38,611 nucleotides of DNA from Candidatus Methanomethylicus oleisabuli (GTDB taxonomy: Archaea; Thermoproteota; Methanomethylicia; Methanomethylicales; Methanomethylicaceae): the NCBI GenBank assembly GCA_001717025.1, contig MAGU01000086.1:1-38611 (forward strand). The letters run 5' to 3'. The notes beneath the pieces were generated by a model. The model saw only the letters and a list, made by a program, of their open reading frames with translations. It had not been told where the DNA came from and searched no databases. The stretch's first letter is position 1. Each line of letters opens with the position of its first letter. This document shows, piece after piece, positions 22,677 to 30,581 of this stretch. Both the position numbers and the translations under genes were made by a program.

Positions 22677-23513
22677 TCAGCCCCCTAAGCCGAGATTGAC
22701 CTTCTGGCTTATGCGCCTGTAGAAGTCAGGGCCGCCAAGCCTCACGAATGCCGCCGGACTGCCGGACCGCTCTATGACGACCGGGGAGGAGGGCTCGACC
22801 TCGAAGGAGGACTGGCCGTCTAGGACGCACAGGGCATGCGGACCATCGCTGCCTGCGTCTACCTCGACCCTGCTGGACGTGGGGATGAGCATCGGCCGGA
22901 GCCCTGCAGCGAGCGGGCATATGAAGTTGACCTGCACCACGTCCACCTGGGGGTCGATTATGGGGCCCCCCGCAGAGAGGGCGTAGGCAGTCGACCCGGT
23001 CGTCGTAGAGACCATCACACCGTCAGCCCTCCCCCTGTGCAGCAGCTCGCCGTCCTTGGAGACCGAGAGCGAGAGTATCTTGGAGGGCTTCCCGGTGGTT
23101 ATGAGCGCCTCGTTCAGGACGTCCGAGTAGACCGTGCCCCGGTGTGAGACGCTGAGCCTCGTCCTGTACTCGAGGTAGAACCGCCCTGAGACCACCCTGT
23201 CGACTGCCTCCTGCCAGGCGTCTGGCGCCGCTTCGCAGAGGAAGCCGATCGCCCCGACCTTTATTCCAAGGACCGGGACATTCCCCATTGCCTGGACCGT
23301 GCGTAGGACCGTCCCGTCGCCGCCGACGACGATCGCCATGTCGGCGCCGGCTGCCTCGAGCTGCACGCCCTTTGTGCCCGCCGCCTCGGCGAGGGCGCCC
23401 GAGTATGCTACCTTGATGCCGCTGGACGAGAGGCGAGAGGCGATATTGAGGGCGATCTCGGCGGCCTCCCCGGATTTGATCTTAGAAACTACCACAACGC
23501 GCTTGACATTCAC
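22677..23513 (-). CDS. nadK: NAD(+) kinase
   Basis: ATP- or polyphosphate-dependent NAD kinase making NADP. It has 278 residues with the signature GGDGTVLRTVQ, the NE/D-type motif in SDVLNEALITTGKP, and the GRADGVMVSTTTGSTAYALSAGGPIIDP block. GTG start with GGAG upstream. Cotranscribed with nob1. Confidence 0.95.
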   Translation of the reverse strand: MNVKRVVVVSKIKSGEAAEIALNIASRLSSSGIKVAYSGALAEAAGTKGVQLEAAGADMAIVVGGDGTVLRTVQAMGNVPVLGIKVGAIGFLCEAAPDAWQEAVDRVVSGRFYLEYRTRLSVSHRGTVYSDVLNEALITTGKPSKILSLSVSKDGELLHRGRADGVMVSTTTGSTAYALSAGGPIIDPQVDVVQVNFICPLAAGLRPMLIPTSSRVEVDAGSDGPHALCVLDGQSSFEVEPSSPVVIERSGSPAAFVRLGGPDFYRRISQKVNLGLGG

Positions 23514-23616
23514 GGCTCCAGACCTCCTGATACGACTTGTGCCTCTGGGATATTAACCACTTCGCTTGCCGGCGGCGACGGCGGCGGACCGGCTCAGGCA
23601 GGCGGGTTCGGACAAG

Positions 23617-23624
23617 TTTTAATA
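23617..23624 (+). promoter_or_regulatory. TATA box of the methyltransferase-corrinoid operon
   Basis: TTTTAATA, about 40 bases before the ATG at 23663, predicts a start near 23645 and a short leader containing GAAGGTG as ribosome-binding site. Confidence 0.5.
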
Positions 23625-23662
23625 ATTCGTCCATTCATTACAGAGGTACTGAAGGTGTTGAT

Positions 23663-24688
23663 ATGGGTGAAATGACACCGCGCAAACGTGCCCTTCTTTG
23701 TGTAACAGGCAACAAGCGCAAGGCTGACAGGATTAGCTGCTTGGATACCCTGACGACGTGTACCGTGGACCAGATGAACGCCGTCAAGGCGCCGTTCCCG
23801 GAGGCAAACAGGGATCCAGAGCTCGCGTTCAGGCTTGCCGCAGCTGCTTGGGAAGTAGTTGGGCTTGAAGGATTCAAAATGCCGTTCGACCTCTGCGTAG
23901 AGGCGGAGGCGCTTGGCTGTAAAATCAACTGGGGAAGGATCGACAGGCATCCCAGCGTCGAGACGCATGTCTTCAACGACCTGAAGGACCTGAAGATCCC
24001 AGAGGACATCATGGACCGCGGGAGGTTCCCGCTGAAGCATGATGTCGAGCTGAGGCTAATGAAGGAGTACGGCGACTACCTCCCTGTGGTGAACCAGGTG
24101 ACCGGCCCCTTCACGATCGCGGGGCACGTCTTCGGGATCGAGAGGTTCTGCATCTGGACTAAGAAGAGGCCGCTCGAGGAGGTAAAGGAGGCGCTCATGA
24201 CCATCTCCGAGATGAACATAGCGGACTGCAAGAAGGCGCTTAAGAGCGGGTCGGAGATAGTCTGCATCGCGGACCCGTCGGCTACCTCGGACATCCTCTC
24301 TCCAGTGTTCTTCAGGGACGTCATGGTGCCAGTCTACAGGAACATGGCCACCAAGATCGGCGCCCCAATAGTGCTGCACATATGCGGCAACACAACCGCT
24401 TACCTGCCTTATCTGCCCGACACCGGCGTCGACGCGTTCTCGGTGGACGCGCAGGTGGACATAGGCTTTGCAAAGGCGGTCGTAGGCAACAAGATAGCCA
24501 TAGTCGGAGGCGTGCCGACCATCACCGCGCTCCTATTCGGGACCCCACAGAAGGTCAGGGAGGCGGCCATCGATGCTATAAAGAAAGGCGTCGATGTCCT
24601 GATGCCGTCGTGCGGAATACCGCCAAGGGCACCGCTCGAGAACTTCAAGGCACTGGTAGAGGTTGCCAGATGCATGGTTTACCAATAG
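23663..24688 (+). CDS. MtaA/MtbA-type methylcobamide:CoM methyltransferase
   Basis: Uroporphyrinogen-decarboxylase-fold methyltransferase of 341 residues. Enzymes of this family move a methyl group from a methyl-corrinoid protein to a thiol such as coenzyme M. The zinc site is complete: His239-x-Cys241 (LHICGNT) and Cys317 (MPSCGIPPRAPLENF). The sequence resembles MtaA/MtbA more than HemE. The partner corrinoid protein follows nine bases later. Without mcr or a substrate-specific methyltransferase in view, the acceptor (CoM, tetrahydrofolate or methanopterin) cannot be fixed. ATG chosen by the GAAGGTG site; a longer frame from 23537 is Arg-rich and not conserved-looking. Confidence 0.85.
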   Translation: MGEMTPRKRALLCVTGNKRKADRISCLDTLTTCTVDQMNAVKAPFPEANRDPELAFRLAAAAWEVVGLEGFKMPFDLCVEAEALGCKINWGRIDRHPSVETHVFNDLKDLKIPEDIMDRGRFPLKHDVELRLMKEYGDYLPVVNQVTGPFTIAGHVFGIERFCIWTKKRPLEEVKEALMTISEMNIADCKKALKSGSEIVCIADPSATSDILSPVFFRDVMVPVYRNMATKIGAPIVLHICGNTTAYLPYLPDTGVDAFSVDAQVDIGFAKAVVGNKIAIVGGVPTITALLFGTPQKVREAAIDAIKKGVDVLMPSCGIPPRAPLENFKALVEVARCMVYQ

Positions 24689-24697
24689 GTGATTGAA

Positions 24698-25369
24698 ATG
24701 GCAACAAAAGAAGAGATTGTTAACGGATTCATAAAAGCCATAGTTGACGGCGACGAAGCTGCATCGGTGATGTGGGCCAAACAAGGCATAGATGCAAAAG
24801 TTGATGCCTACGAGCTGGTGACGAAGCACGGCGGTGATGCCATGAGCATAGTGAACTCCAAGTATGAGAAGAAGGAGTTCTTCGTGCCGGAGGTCCTGTG
24901 CTCGGCGAATGCGCTGAACGCGGCTGTCGATGTGCTTGCGCCTTATATGAAGGCGGACAAGGCGAGCGAGCCGGCGACGGTCATACTCGGCGTGGTCGAG
25001 GGCGACATACACGACATCGGCAAGAACCTGGTGAAGATCATGCTAAGCGCAGCTGGCTTCAGGGTTGTTGACCTCGGGAAGGACGTCCCGCTGATGCAGT
25101 TCGTGGATAAGACGAAGGAGCTCAAGGCAGACGTTGTCGGCATGTCGGCGCTGATGAGCACGACGATGCCTTCCATGAAGAAGGTGATACAGCTCCTGCA
25201 GGAGGCGGGCATCCGGGACAAGGTTAAGGTGATCGTCGGCGGCGGCCCGGTTACGAAGGAGTGGGCGCTATCGATCGGTGCCGACGACAGGCCCCACGAC
25301 GCCTCGTCTGCGGTGGGCGCCACCAAGGAGCTCGTTGCCAAGCTGAAGGCAGAGCGGGGAGCCTGGTAA
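24698..25369 (+). CDS. Corrinoid methyl-carrier protein (MtbC/MttC type)
   Basis: Carries a methyl group on bound cobamide between methyltransferases. It has 223 residues: a helical cap domain (about 1-90) and a Rossmann B12-binding domain with the base-off signature GDIHDIGKN (His105 as lower cobalt ligand), SALMSTTMPSMKKVI (Ser-x-Leu) and VIVGGGPVTKEWALSIGAD. ATG 24698 preferred; a GTG at 24689 directly abuts the methyltransferase stop. Forms a two-gene operon ending in a hairpin plus T-run. Confidence 0.92.
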   Translation: MATKEEIVNGFIKAIVDGDEAASVMWAKQGIDAKVDAYELVTKHGGDAMSIVNSKYEKKEFFVPEVLCSANALNAAVDVLAPYMKADKASEPATVILGVVEGDIHDIGKNLVKIMLSAAGFRVVDLGKDVPLMQFVDKTKELKADVVGMSALMSTTMPSMKKVIQLLQEAGIRDKVKVIVGGGPVTKEWALSIGADDRPHDASSAVGATKELVAKLKAERGAW

Positions 25370-25373
25370 GTCA

Positions 25374-25420
25374 GAGGCGGCAGCCTCAACATTAACATCC
25401 CCTTTTTTTATTTTATTTGT
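25374..25420 (+). terminator. Hairpin plus T-tract after the corrinoid gene
   Basis: GAGGC-GGCA-GCCTC (25374-25387) followed by CCTTTTTTTATTTTATTTG (from about 25401) is a strong terminator and shows the operon has no third gene downstream. Confidence 0.7.
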
Positions 25421-25592
25421 CCTTTGTCTTCTCTGCCTTGGTGCGCCACACCTTAGTGTTTGCGCATCGCCCTACAGCCGAGGGCGCCCGACCTTGCCCC
25501 CGCCAGTTGTTTGGCAAAGTTCTGACAAGATGTCCAGTCAACAAGTGATAAAAAGTTGGCTAATCAAGGGTCACGCAAGCAAGTGACACGAG

Positions 25593-26510
25593 TTGGCTAT
25601 AGACATCAACTCACTTCACACGGTATTGAAAGATCCCACGAGAAGGAAGATGCTCGCCGCCCTCAACGACAAAGGGGCCATATCTTATGTCGAGATGCTG
25701 GACTTGCTCGAGATAGAGCATACAGGGAAACTGAACTATCACCTGAAGCAGCTGCGAGACCTGATTTCGAAGGACGGCGATGGCAGGTACGGACTCACAG
25801 AGAAGGGCAAATTGGCCTGCCAGGTCATGTCGAGATTCCAGCCAGATCAGCCCAGTGGAGGATGGATTTCGCACCTGATGAGCCGAACGAGTTTAGGGAA
25901 GCTGCTGATTGTCCTGTCGATTCCATCGGCGATCCTTTCGATAACGCAACTCTCAGGGGATTACCTGCTGGCAACAAGGATGTCAGTCGTATTGGGGATC
26001 ACCACGATCCTGCTTCTCTTTTTTGGTTTGATGCAGCTCATGCCGAGCGTTCGATCAGGTGGCGGCTTCGCCTCACTGCGCCAAATAACCGCCTATGGCG
26101 CCTTGGAACTCGCCATCCTGATGGCGATAGGCCTCATCTCCATGCATGCGGAGATGGGAGGTTTGGGCGTGATAATTCCACTCTGGATATCGGATTGGCA
26201 ATGGAATGCGTTCACGATCTACCATCCAGTCATTCCCGGCGGCCTGACGTGGTTTGCAATTGCGTTTAGATCGCCGGCAGGCAGTTTCAAGGAGGTCCTG
26301 AAGGTGCCGCTGGTCGCAACGGCCATCCTGCTCATCGGGGAGTTTGTAATTATAAACGTCGATTCGCTCTTCTTCTCTCCGAAGGTTTCCACCATCGAGA
26401 TATTTCTTTCAGGAATCATCCCAAGCATCCCCATGGTTGCGTTTCTATTCATTGGCTTCGTGGTTGCTGAAGGATTCTACAGATTCGTCCAGTGGAACGG
26501 TATTAAATGA
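25593..26510 (+). CDS. Winged-helix regulator fused to a multi-pass membrane domain
   Basis: A 305-residue protein. Residues about 5-85 form an ArsR-like winged helix (LKDPTRRKMLAALNDKGAISYVEMLDLLEIEHTGKLNYHLKQL, then a wing DGRYGLTEKGKLA). From about residue 100 there are about six to seven hydrophobic segments. Membrane-bound one-component regulators of this build are common in archaea and are assumed to sense an envelope or lipid signal; the ligand is unknown. TTG start, nearly leaderless after a TATA-like GATAAAAAG (about 25547-25555). Confidence 0.75.
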   Translation: MAIDINSLHTVLKDPTRRKMLAALNDKGAISYVEMLDLLEIEHTGKLNYHLKQLRDLISKDGDGRYGLTEKGKLACQVMSRFQPDQPSGGWISHLMSRTSLGKLLIVLSIPSAILSITQLSGDYLLATRMSVVLGITTILLLFFGLMQLMPSVRSGGGFASLRQITAYGALELAILMAIGLISMHAEMGGLGVIIPLWISDWQWNAFTIYHPVIPGGLTWFAIAFRSPAGSFKEVLKVPLVATAILLIGEFVIINVDSLFFSPKVSTIEIFLSGIIPSIPMVAFLFIGFVVAEGFYRFVQWNGIK

Positions 26511-26559
26511 GCGGATACGGCGATTGTGCCGCGCGTGCTGATGGCGCATGCGCATAAGG

Positions 26560-26919
26560 TTAGGGAGGGCGCCCATGCCTCTCCCTGTAGATCAGGATGA
26601 CGGCCCACAGCGCGGAGATGGTAGCCACAAAGAACGCAGGGTAGAGGGTGGCATCGGAGACCTGCAGCGGAATGAGCCGCGCCATGTCGTAGAAGACGTA
26701 GATGGCGAAGGTCAGGAATATCCCGTAGCCGAAGAGCCTCTTCTGGCGGACTGCGATCAGCAGCCCGGCCGCGGCGATCCCGCTCTCCATGATTATGGCG
26801 AGGTACTGCAGCGGCCTCATGGCGCCCTCAGACAAGCCCGCATAGAGCCCGGACCAGACGGGTAGCGAGCCCACCAGCAGAACCGACAGCAGGATGACGA
26901 GCAGGACCGGGAAAACCAT
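26560..26919 (-). CDS. Small four-helix membrane protein, unknown
   Basis: A 119-residue protein with four hydrophobic segments (FPVLLVILLSVLLVGSL; a second around YLAIIMESGIAAAGLLIA; FGYGIFLTFAIYVFY; FFVATISALWAVILIY). No catalytic motif. The ATG at 26919 is taken because upstream in-frame residues are charged and unlike a membrane protein N-terminus. Not recognised. Confidence 0.5.
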   Translation of the reverse strand: MVFPVLLVILLSVLLVGSLPVWSGLYAGLSEGAMRPLQYLAIIMESGIAAAGLLIAVRQKRLFGYGIFLTFAIYVFYDMARLIPLQVSDATLYPAFFVATISALWAVILIYRERHGRPP

Positions 26920-27162
26920 GCGACTCTTGTTAATTACAAATCCCCTCTTCCAACGGGCTTCACATAATTTTGATCGGACATGCCTAATATCGTTTGCCGC
27001 CGGCGGGAAGAGGGCGACCAGCATGCGGGCGGCGGTGGACGGGGGTGCTGGAGGGCGGCGACCAGCGGTAAATTTTTTTATCCTGCAGGAGTTTGTGACG
27101 TGTGTACATATGCCCCTCCATGTCAGGAAGAGGGGCGCCGAGAGAAATGGGGGTTGATCGAG

Positions 27163-27474
27163 ATGGACATAATAGCGGCTATGAACCTTGTTTTTTGCAT
27201 ACTGATAGTCATCCTAGGCTACGTGGGGTACAGGCAGAGCAGGAGGATAAGCAAGGTGCTGTACCGCCTGCCGCTCCTCATCGGCATGGCTTTCGGGCTC
27301 TTCGGGATCTCGCATTTCGTTACGGTTATAGGCATGGGGGGCGCGCTGGCGGACGTGTTGGTTGTGGTCAGGGCGCTCGGCTACATCGTGGTAATAGCAT
27401 CGATGGCATGGGCAATAGACGACTCAAAGAAATTGTACCGCCAGCATGCAGGCACAAGCCCGGAGGGGCGCTAG
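27163..27474 (+). CDS. Small membrane protein, unknown
   Basis: A 103-residue protein with three to four hydrophobic segments (MNLVFCILIVILGYVGY, LLIGMAFGLFGISHFVTVIG, ADVLVVVRALGYIVVIASMAW). ATG 27163. A TATA-like AATTTTTTTATCC (about 27071-27083) lies about 85 bases upstream. Pattern resembles short archaeal membrane proteins encoded near sensors, but I do not recognise the family. Confidence 0.5.
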   Translation: MDIIAAMNLVFCILIVILGYVGYRQSRRISKVLYRLPLLIGMAFGLFGISHFVTVIGMGGALADVLVVVRALGYIVVIASMAWAIDDSKKLYRQHAGTSPEGR

Positions 27475-27557
27475 GACTGCCCAGGCGGGAACTTTGCGCC
27501 GGCCCGCAAGAAAAGGAGGGGGCGCAGGCAGGCCATTGACCCGGGGATGCCGGTTGC

Positions 27558-27818
27558 CTAAACTACGCCTGCTTCCCTAATGGCATTCTTCATGGTCTGT
27601 TTTGACGGGCATACGCCGATGATCCTTACGTCTTTGTCTATGACGATGGCAGGGCTGACCTTTAGGCCGTACTCCTTCGCCTTGTCCGTAGGGCCCTTGA
27701 AGACTTCGATCTCGACCTTGTCGCCGTATTCTTTCTTGATTTGGTCCATCAGCCTCAGCACCATCCTCCCGCCGGAACACGGCGGCAGAGATGTGAAGAC
27801 CTCAATTTTCAGTGCCAT
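27558..27818 (-). CDS. Thioredoxin-fold protein, single Cys (arsenic-type cluster gene 6)
   Basis: An 86-residue thioredoxin-like protein: strand KIEVFTSLPP, then CSGG where a CxxC is normal, so only the first Cys remains; later VSPAIVIDKD carries the cis-Pro and GVCPS a second, distant Cys. A single-Cys active site suggests glutathionylation-type, binding or partner-thiol chemistry instead of free disulfide exchange. ATG 27818; it begins two bases after the preceding gene ends. Last gene of the run 30444-27558. Confidence 0.7.
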   Translation of the reverse strand: MALKIEVFTSLPPCSGGRMVLRLMDQIKKEYGDKVEIEVFKGPTDKAKEYGLKVSPAIVIDKDVRIIGVCPSKQTMKNAIREAGVV

Positions 27819-27819
27819 T

Positions 27820-28080
27820 TTACTCAACCCCCAATTCCAAGAAGCAGCCTGTAAGCGTCTCCATGTCAGGGCAGACGCCCATCAGCATTATCCGCCCTTC
27901 CTCGAAGACCGCTGCGGGAACCATCGTCAGCCCGTATTTCTCAAACTCGGGGCACGGTCCCACGTGCTTTATCACCTGGGCTTTTTTTGCATATTTTTTT
28001 GCGATCTCGTCAGCGGTTCTCAGCAGGTCCACGCAGCCAGCACAGGGCGGCTCCGCGACGAAGAATTCCACTTTAATCAT
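27820..28080 (-). CDS. Thioredoxin-fold protein with CAGC (arsenic-type cluster gene 5)
   Basis: An 86-residue thioredoxin-like protein with active site PPCAGC after strand IKVEFFVAE, extra Cys in GPCPEFEKYG, GVCPDMET and LTGC, and cis-Pro in LTMVPAAVF. The five Cys could include an arsenic- or metal-binding set. ATG 28080. Follows gene 4 with an 18-base gap. Confidence 0.75.
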   Translation of the reverse strand: MIKVEFFVAEPPCAGCVDLLRTADEIAKKYAKKAQVIKHVGPCPEFEKYGLTMVPAAVFEEGRIMLMGVCPDMETLTGCFLELGVE

Positions 28081-28098
28081 GTTCACCACCATTACAAA

Positions 28099-28359
28099 TC
28101 ATTTAAGCTCTTCTCGGAGGATCTTCTTTACGTCTTCTTTTGACGGCACCCTGCCCTTGACGACGACTTTCTCGTTAATCACGACCGACGGGGTCAGCAT
28201 TATGCCATACTTGTCTGCCTCGCCTGATAAGGCGGAGAGATGAACCACCTGGGCATCGAGGCCCATTTCCTTTACAGCCTCATTGAAAGCCCTCTCTACG
28301 TTCTTGCATTTTGCGCAGGGGGGCGATCCTCCAAATACTATAATTTTTTTTGTTGCCAT
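28099..28359 (-). CDS. Thioredoxin-fold protein with CAKC (arsenic-type cluster gene 4)
   Basis: An 86-residue thioredoxin-like protein with active site SPPCAKC, then VERAFNEAVKEMG, and cis-Pro in IMLTPSVVINEK. ATG 28359. The three consecutive thioredoxin-fold genes differ clearly from each other in active site, so this is not a recent tandem duplication. A supply of reducing thiols for As(V)/As(III) or organoarsenical chemistry fits the context. Confidence 0.78.
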   Translation of the reverse strand: MATKKIIVFGGSPPCAKCKNVERAFNEAVKEMGLDAQVVHLSALSGEADKYGIMLTPSVVINEKVVVKGRVPSKEDVKKILREELK

Positions 28360-28404
28360 GTCCAGATTCCCCATTTTCATATTATGCCCAATTTTATTTT
28401 AGAT

Positions 28405-29481
28405 TTACCTAAGCAGCGTTCCGAATGCCAGCGACGCCGCAGTGGCCAGCGCTATCACTAGGACAAAGTACGTTCCCGCCTTCTTGCCGCCTATGGTCCG
28501 CCATATCACGATCATGCTCGGGAAGCTGAGCGTAGGCCCCGTGAGGAGCATGGCCAGGGCAGGCCCCGATGCCATGATGCCGGCGGAGTACCCGAAGAGG
28601 TTCCCGACAATCGGCACCTCAAGCAACGTCGGCATGTAAAGAAAAGCGCCGGCGATCGAAGCTATGAGGCATGATAAGACGCTGTTTGTTCCGAACAGCA
28701 GCTTCAGGATCTCGACCGGGATCAAGGCGCCTATGACTCCGCTCGCAAAGCTGCCCAAGAGGAGTATGGGGAATATCTTCTTGAACAGGAACCAAGTCTC
28801 GTTGCCGAACTCTCGGATCTCTTCACGGGCGAATCGGCTGAAGAGGACATAAGCAGCCAGGATTGCCAGTCCGATCATGATGACTATCCTTATCAGAATG
28901 TCGATGTATGAGGCGGGCCCGATCAAGACCATGGCTGTCAGGAGCGCGATTAATACCAGCCTTATCGGGCTGGACGCGCCTGCCGTGCTGCCCTCCTGCA
29001 TTTTTGGTGTTTGCTTGGTTTTTATATCGCTCTTGAATATGCTGCCCATTATGAGGCCTACGAGTATGGCGGATGATACTGCAACTACCGCCCGCGCAAT
29101 TCCGATGTCATAGCCGAGAATGTTTGCAGTAATGGTGATCGCCATGATGCTTATTGCCGGCCCGGAGTAGAGGAACGTGATTGCAGGGCCCAGACCGGCG
29201 CCCCTCCGGCATATGCCCGTGAAGAGGGGCAGTATCGTGCAGCTGCAGACGGCCAATACGATGCCCGCAACGGCTGCCACGACGTATGATATTGATTTCT
29301 TCGCCTCTGCGCCCAGATACTTCATCACTGCCTCCTTTTTCAGCAGGGATGCGATTGCCCCTGCCAGAAAGAAAGCAGGGACTATCGAGAAGAGCACATG
29401 CGCAGATACATAATCTAGAAACGCGCTCCATCCGGCCAGCAGGGCGGAGACCAGCAGATCGTAGGGCATCGGAGACATCAT
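28405..29481 (-). CDS. arsP: ArsP/UPF0718 (DUF318) permease
   Basis: Membrane permease of 358 residues with about eight to nine hydrophobic segments. The conserved pair CSCTILPLFTGICRRGAGLGPAITFLYSGPAIS (first half) and AGAFLYMPTLLEVPIVGNLFGYSAGIMASGPALAMLLTGPTLS (second half) define UPF0718. Members called ArsP export trivalent methylarsenicals such as MAs(III) and aromatic arsenicals. The neighbouring arsM supports that role, but UPF0718 permeases of other function exist. The gene overlaps arsR by 4 bases. Confidence 0.82.
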   Translation of the reverse strand: MMSPMPYDLLVSALLAGWSAFLDYVSAHVLFSIVPAFFLAGAIASLLKKEAVMKYLGAEAKKSISYVVAAVAGIVLAVCSCTILPLFTGICRRGAGLGPAITFLYSGPAISIMAITITANILGYDIGIARAVVAVSSAILVGLIMGSIFKSDIKTKQTPKMQEGSTAGASSPIRLVLIALLTAMVLIGPASYIDILIRIVIMIGLAILAAYVLFSRFAREEIREFGNETWFLFKKIFPILLLGSFASGVIGALIPVEILKLLFGTNSVLSCLIASIAGAFLYMPTLLEVPIVGNLFGYSAGIMASGPALAMLLTGPTLSFPSMIVIWRTIGGKKAGTYFVLVIALATAASLAFGTLLR

Positions 29482-29825
29482 CCCTCAATGGCCTTTCTCA
29501 GGGCATCGACCGTCTCAGAGGCTGAGGCAAGGTCCTTCAGGTTCAGAGAGTCTGCGGCCTTCAAGAGCAGGAATATTTCCGGGTTCTTGATGCGGTAGAA
29601 GGTCTTCTTCCCGTCCTCCCGCTTGTCGAGGATGCCGGCCCTGAAGAGGATGCCAAGGTTCTTCGAGGTTGTGGACTGCGCCTTCCCTATGTAGGGGATT
29701 ATCTCGCAGACGCACCTCTCGCCGTCCTTTAGGTATTCTATTATTTCGAGGCGCGTGCTGTCAGACAGCGCCTTGAAGACCCTTTCCCTGAACCTTAGCA
29801 GGCCCCTGCTTATTTTGTCGCCCAT
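29478..29825 (-). CDS. arsR: ArsR-family metalloregulatory repressor
   Basis: A 115-residue winged-helix repressor. The metal-sensing alpha3-type site CVCEI (ERCVCEIIPYIG) is present, and TTSKNLGILFRAGILDKREDGKKTFYRI is the recognition helix and wing. It should bind As(III)/Sb(III) and release operator DNA. It sits between the corrinoid gene (one base gap) and the permease (4-base overlap). The obvious candidate operator is the divergent promoter region at 30459-30494. Confidence 0.9.
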   Translation of the reverse strand: MGDKISRGLLRFRERVFKALSDSTRLEIIEYLKDGERCVCEIIPYIGKAQSTTSKNLGILFRAGILDKREDGKKTFYRIKNPEIFLLLKAADSLNLKDLASASETVDALRKAIEG

Positions 29826-29826
29826 G

Positions 29827-30444
29827 TCAATCGCCCCGATCCTTCGGGCGGCCCACTATCCGGTCCAGCTCTTCAAGGTCGCTCGTTACGACATCCGCAC
29901 CGCAGTCCTTCGCCGCGGGACCGCCGGCAATCGTCATCACGTCTTTGCGCTTCTCCTTTACATGCTTTATGAAGTCCTTTGATGGGCCCTGGATGCCCGA
30001 CTCGATGCAGGATAGAACGACGAAGCGGAGCGCCGGGTCTGAAAGGGCATCGCCCGCGTCCTCAGGCCTAAGGCCCCTCAGCGTAGAGTATACCTTCAGC
30101 CCCTTCGACCGGAGCATCGTCGCGATAATGGCCTTCATGAGGACGTGGCCTTCCCCCAGAGCGGTGGCCACCAGGACAGAATACGGAGGGTTGGGGGCGG
30201 CCAGCCTTTCGTCGAGGATCTTCAGCACTTTCAGGGTCGCATTGAAGCAGCCAAGCCACGCCTTCAGCGACTCTTTCTCGTCCCGTTCGTACCATATGCA
30301 AAAATCAGACCATGCATTCAGGACGCCGTCCCTGATTATGTCATAAGGGCGCGTGCCGGACTCGACTGCGCCCAGCGTTGCGCCGGCGGCATCCGCTGCA
30401 TTTCCGGACAGTATTGCGTCAGATATTTTTTCTATGGCAGACAT
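29827..30444 (-). CDS. Divergent corrinoid (B12)-binding protein in the arsenic-type cluster
   Basis: A 205-residue protein with the two-domain layout of methyl-carrier corrinoid proteins: helical cap (EKISDAILSGNAADAAGATLGAVESGTRPYDIIRDGV) and a Rossmann-type B12 domain. The usual DxHxxG lower-ligand motif is ExHxxM here (ATALGEGHVLMKAII, His100), while the Ser of the S-x-L element (VVLSCIES, Ser145) and the GG (TIAGGPAAKDCGAD, 174-175) are kept. It may bind cobamide with altered ligation, bind another tetrapyrrole, or have lost the cofactor. First gene of a six-gene run with ArsR, ArsP and three thioredoxins, facing arsM. ATG 30444 chosen over a start at 30459. Confidence 0.75.
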   Translation of the reverse strand: MSAIEKISDAILSGNAADAAGATLGAVESGTRPYDIIRDGVLNAWSDFCIWYERDEKESLKAWLGCFNATLKVLKILDERLAAPNPPYSVLVATALGEGHVLMKAIIATMLRSKGLKVYSTLRGLRPEDAGDALSDPALRFVVLSCIESGIQGPSKDFIKHVKEKRKDVMTIAGGPAAKDCGADVVTSDLEELDRIVGRPKDRGD

Positions 30445-30458
30445 AGGATACCAGCACA

Positions 30459-30494
30459 ATTATATATCGAGATATTGGAATATGTCTATAAGTA
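30459..30494. promoter_or_regulatory. Divergent promoter and likely ArsR operator between the corrinoid gene and arsM
   Basis: Plus-strand TATA ATTATATATC (30459-30468) serves arsM; minus-strand TATA CTTATAGAC (about 30486-30494) serves the corrinoid-arsR-arsP run. Between them lies a perfect palindrome ATATT-GG-AATAT (30472-30483) within a longer A/T-rich symmetric tract, well placed for one ArsR dimer to block both directions. Confidence 0.6.
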
Positions 30495-30509
30495 TTTCGG
30501 TGGAAGCCT

Positions 30510-30581
30510 ATGATTTACTTGAAAAAAGTTAATGACCGCCTTTATTCCATAGAGCAGGTGATGAAGAGGGGGCAGGTATGA
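30510..30581 (+). CDS. 23-residue upstream reading frame coupled to arsM
   Basis: ATG 30510, preceded by CGGTGGAAG as ribosome-binding site, encodes MIYLKKVNDRLYSIEQVMKR plus three residues and stops at TGA 30579-30581, overlapping the arsM ATG as ATGA. It lies about 20 bases after the predicted transcription start. It could be a leader peptide that couples translation to arsM, or a small product. No family recognised. Confidence 0.45.
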   Translation: MIYLKKVNDRLYSIEQVMKRGQV

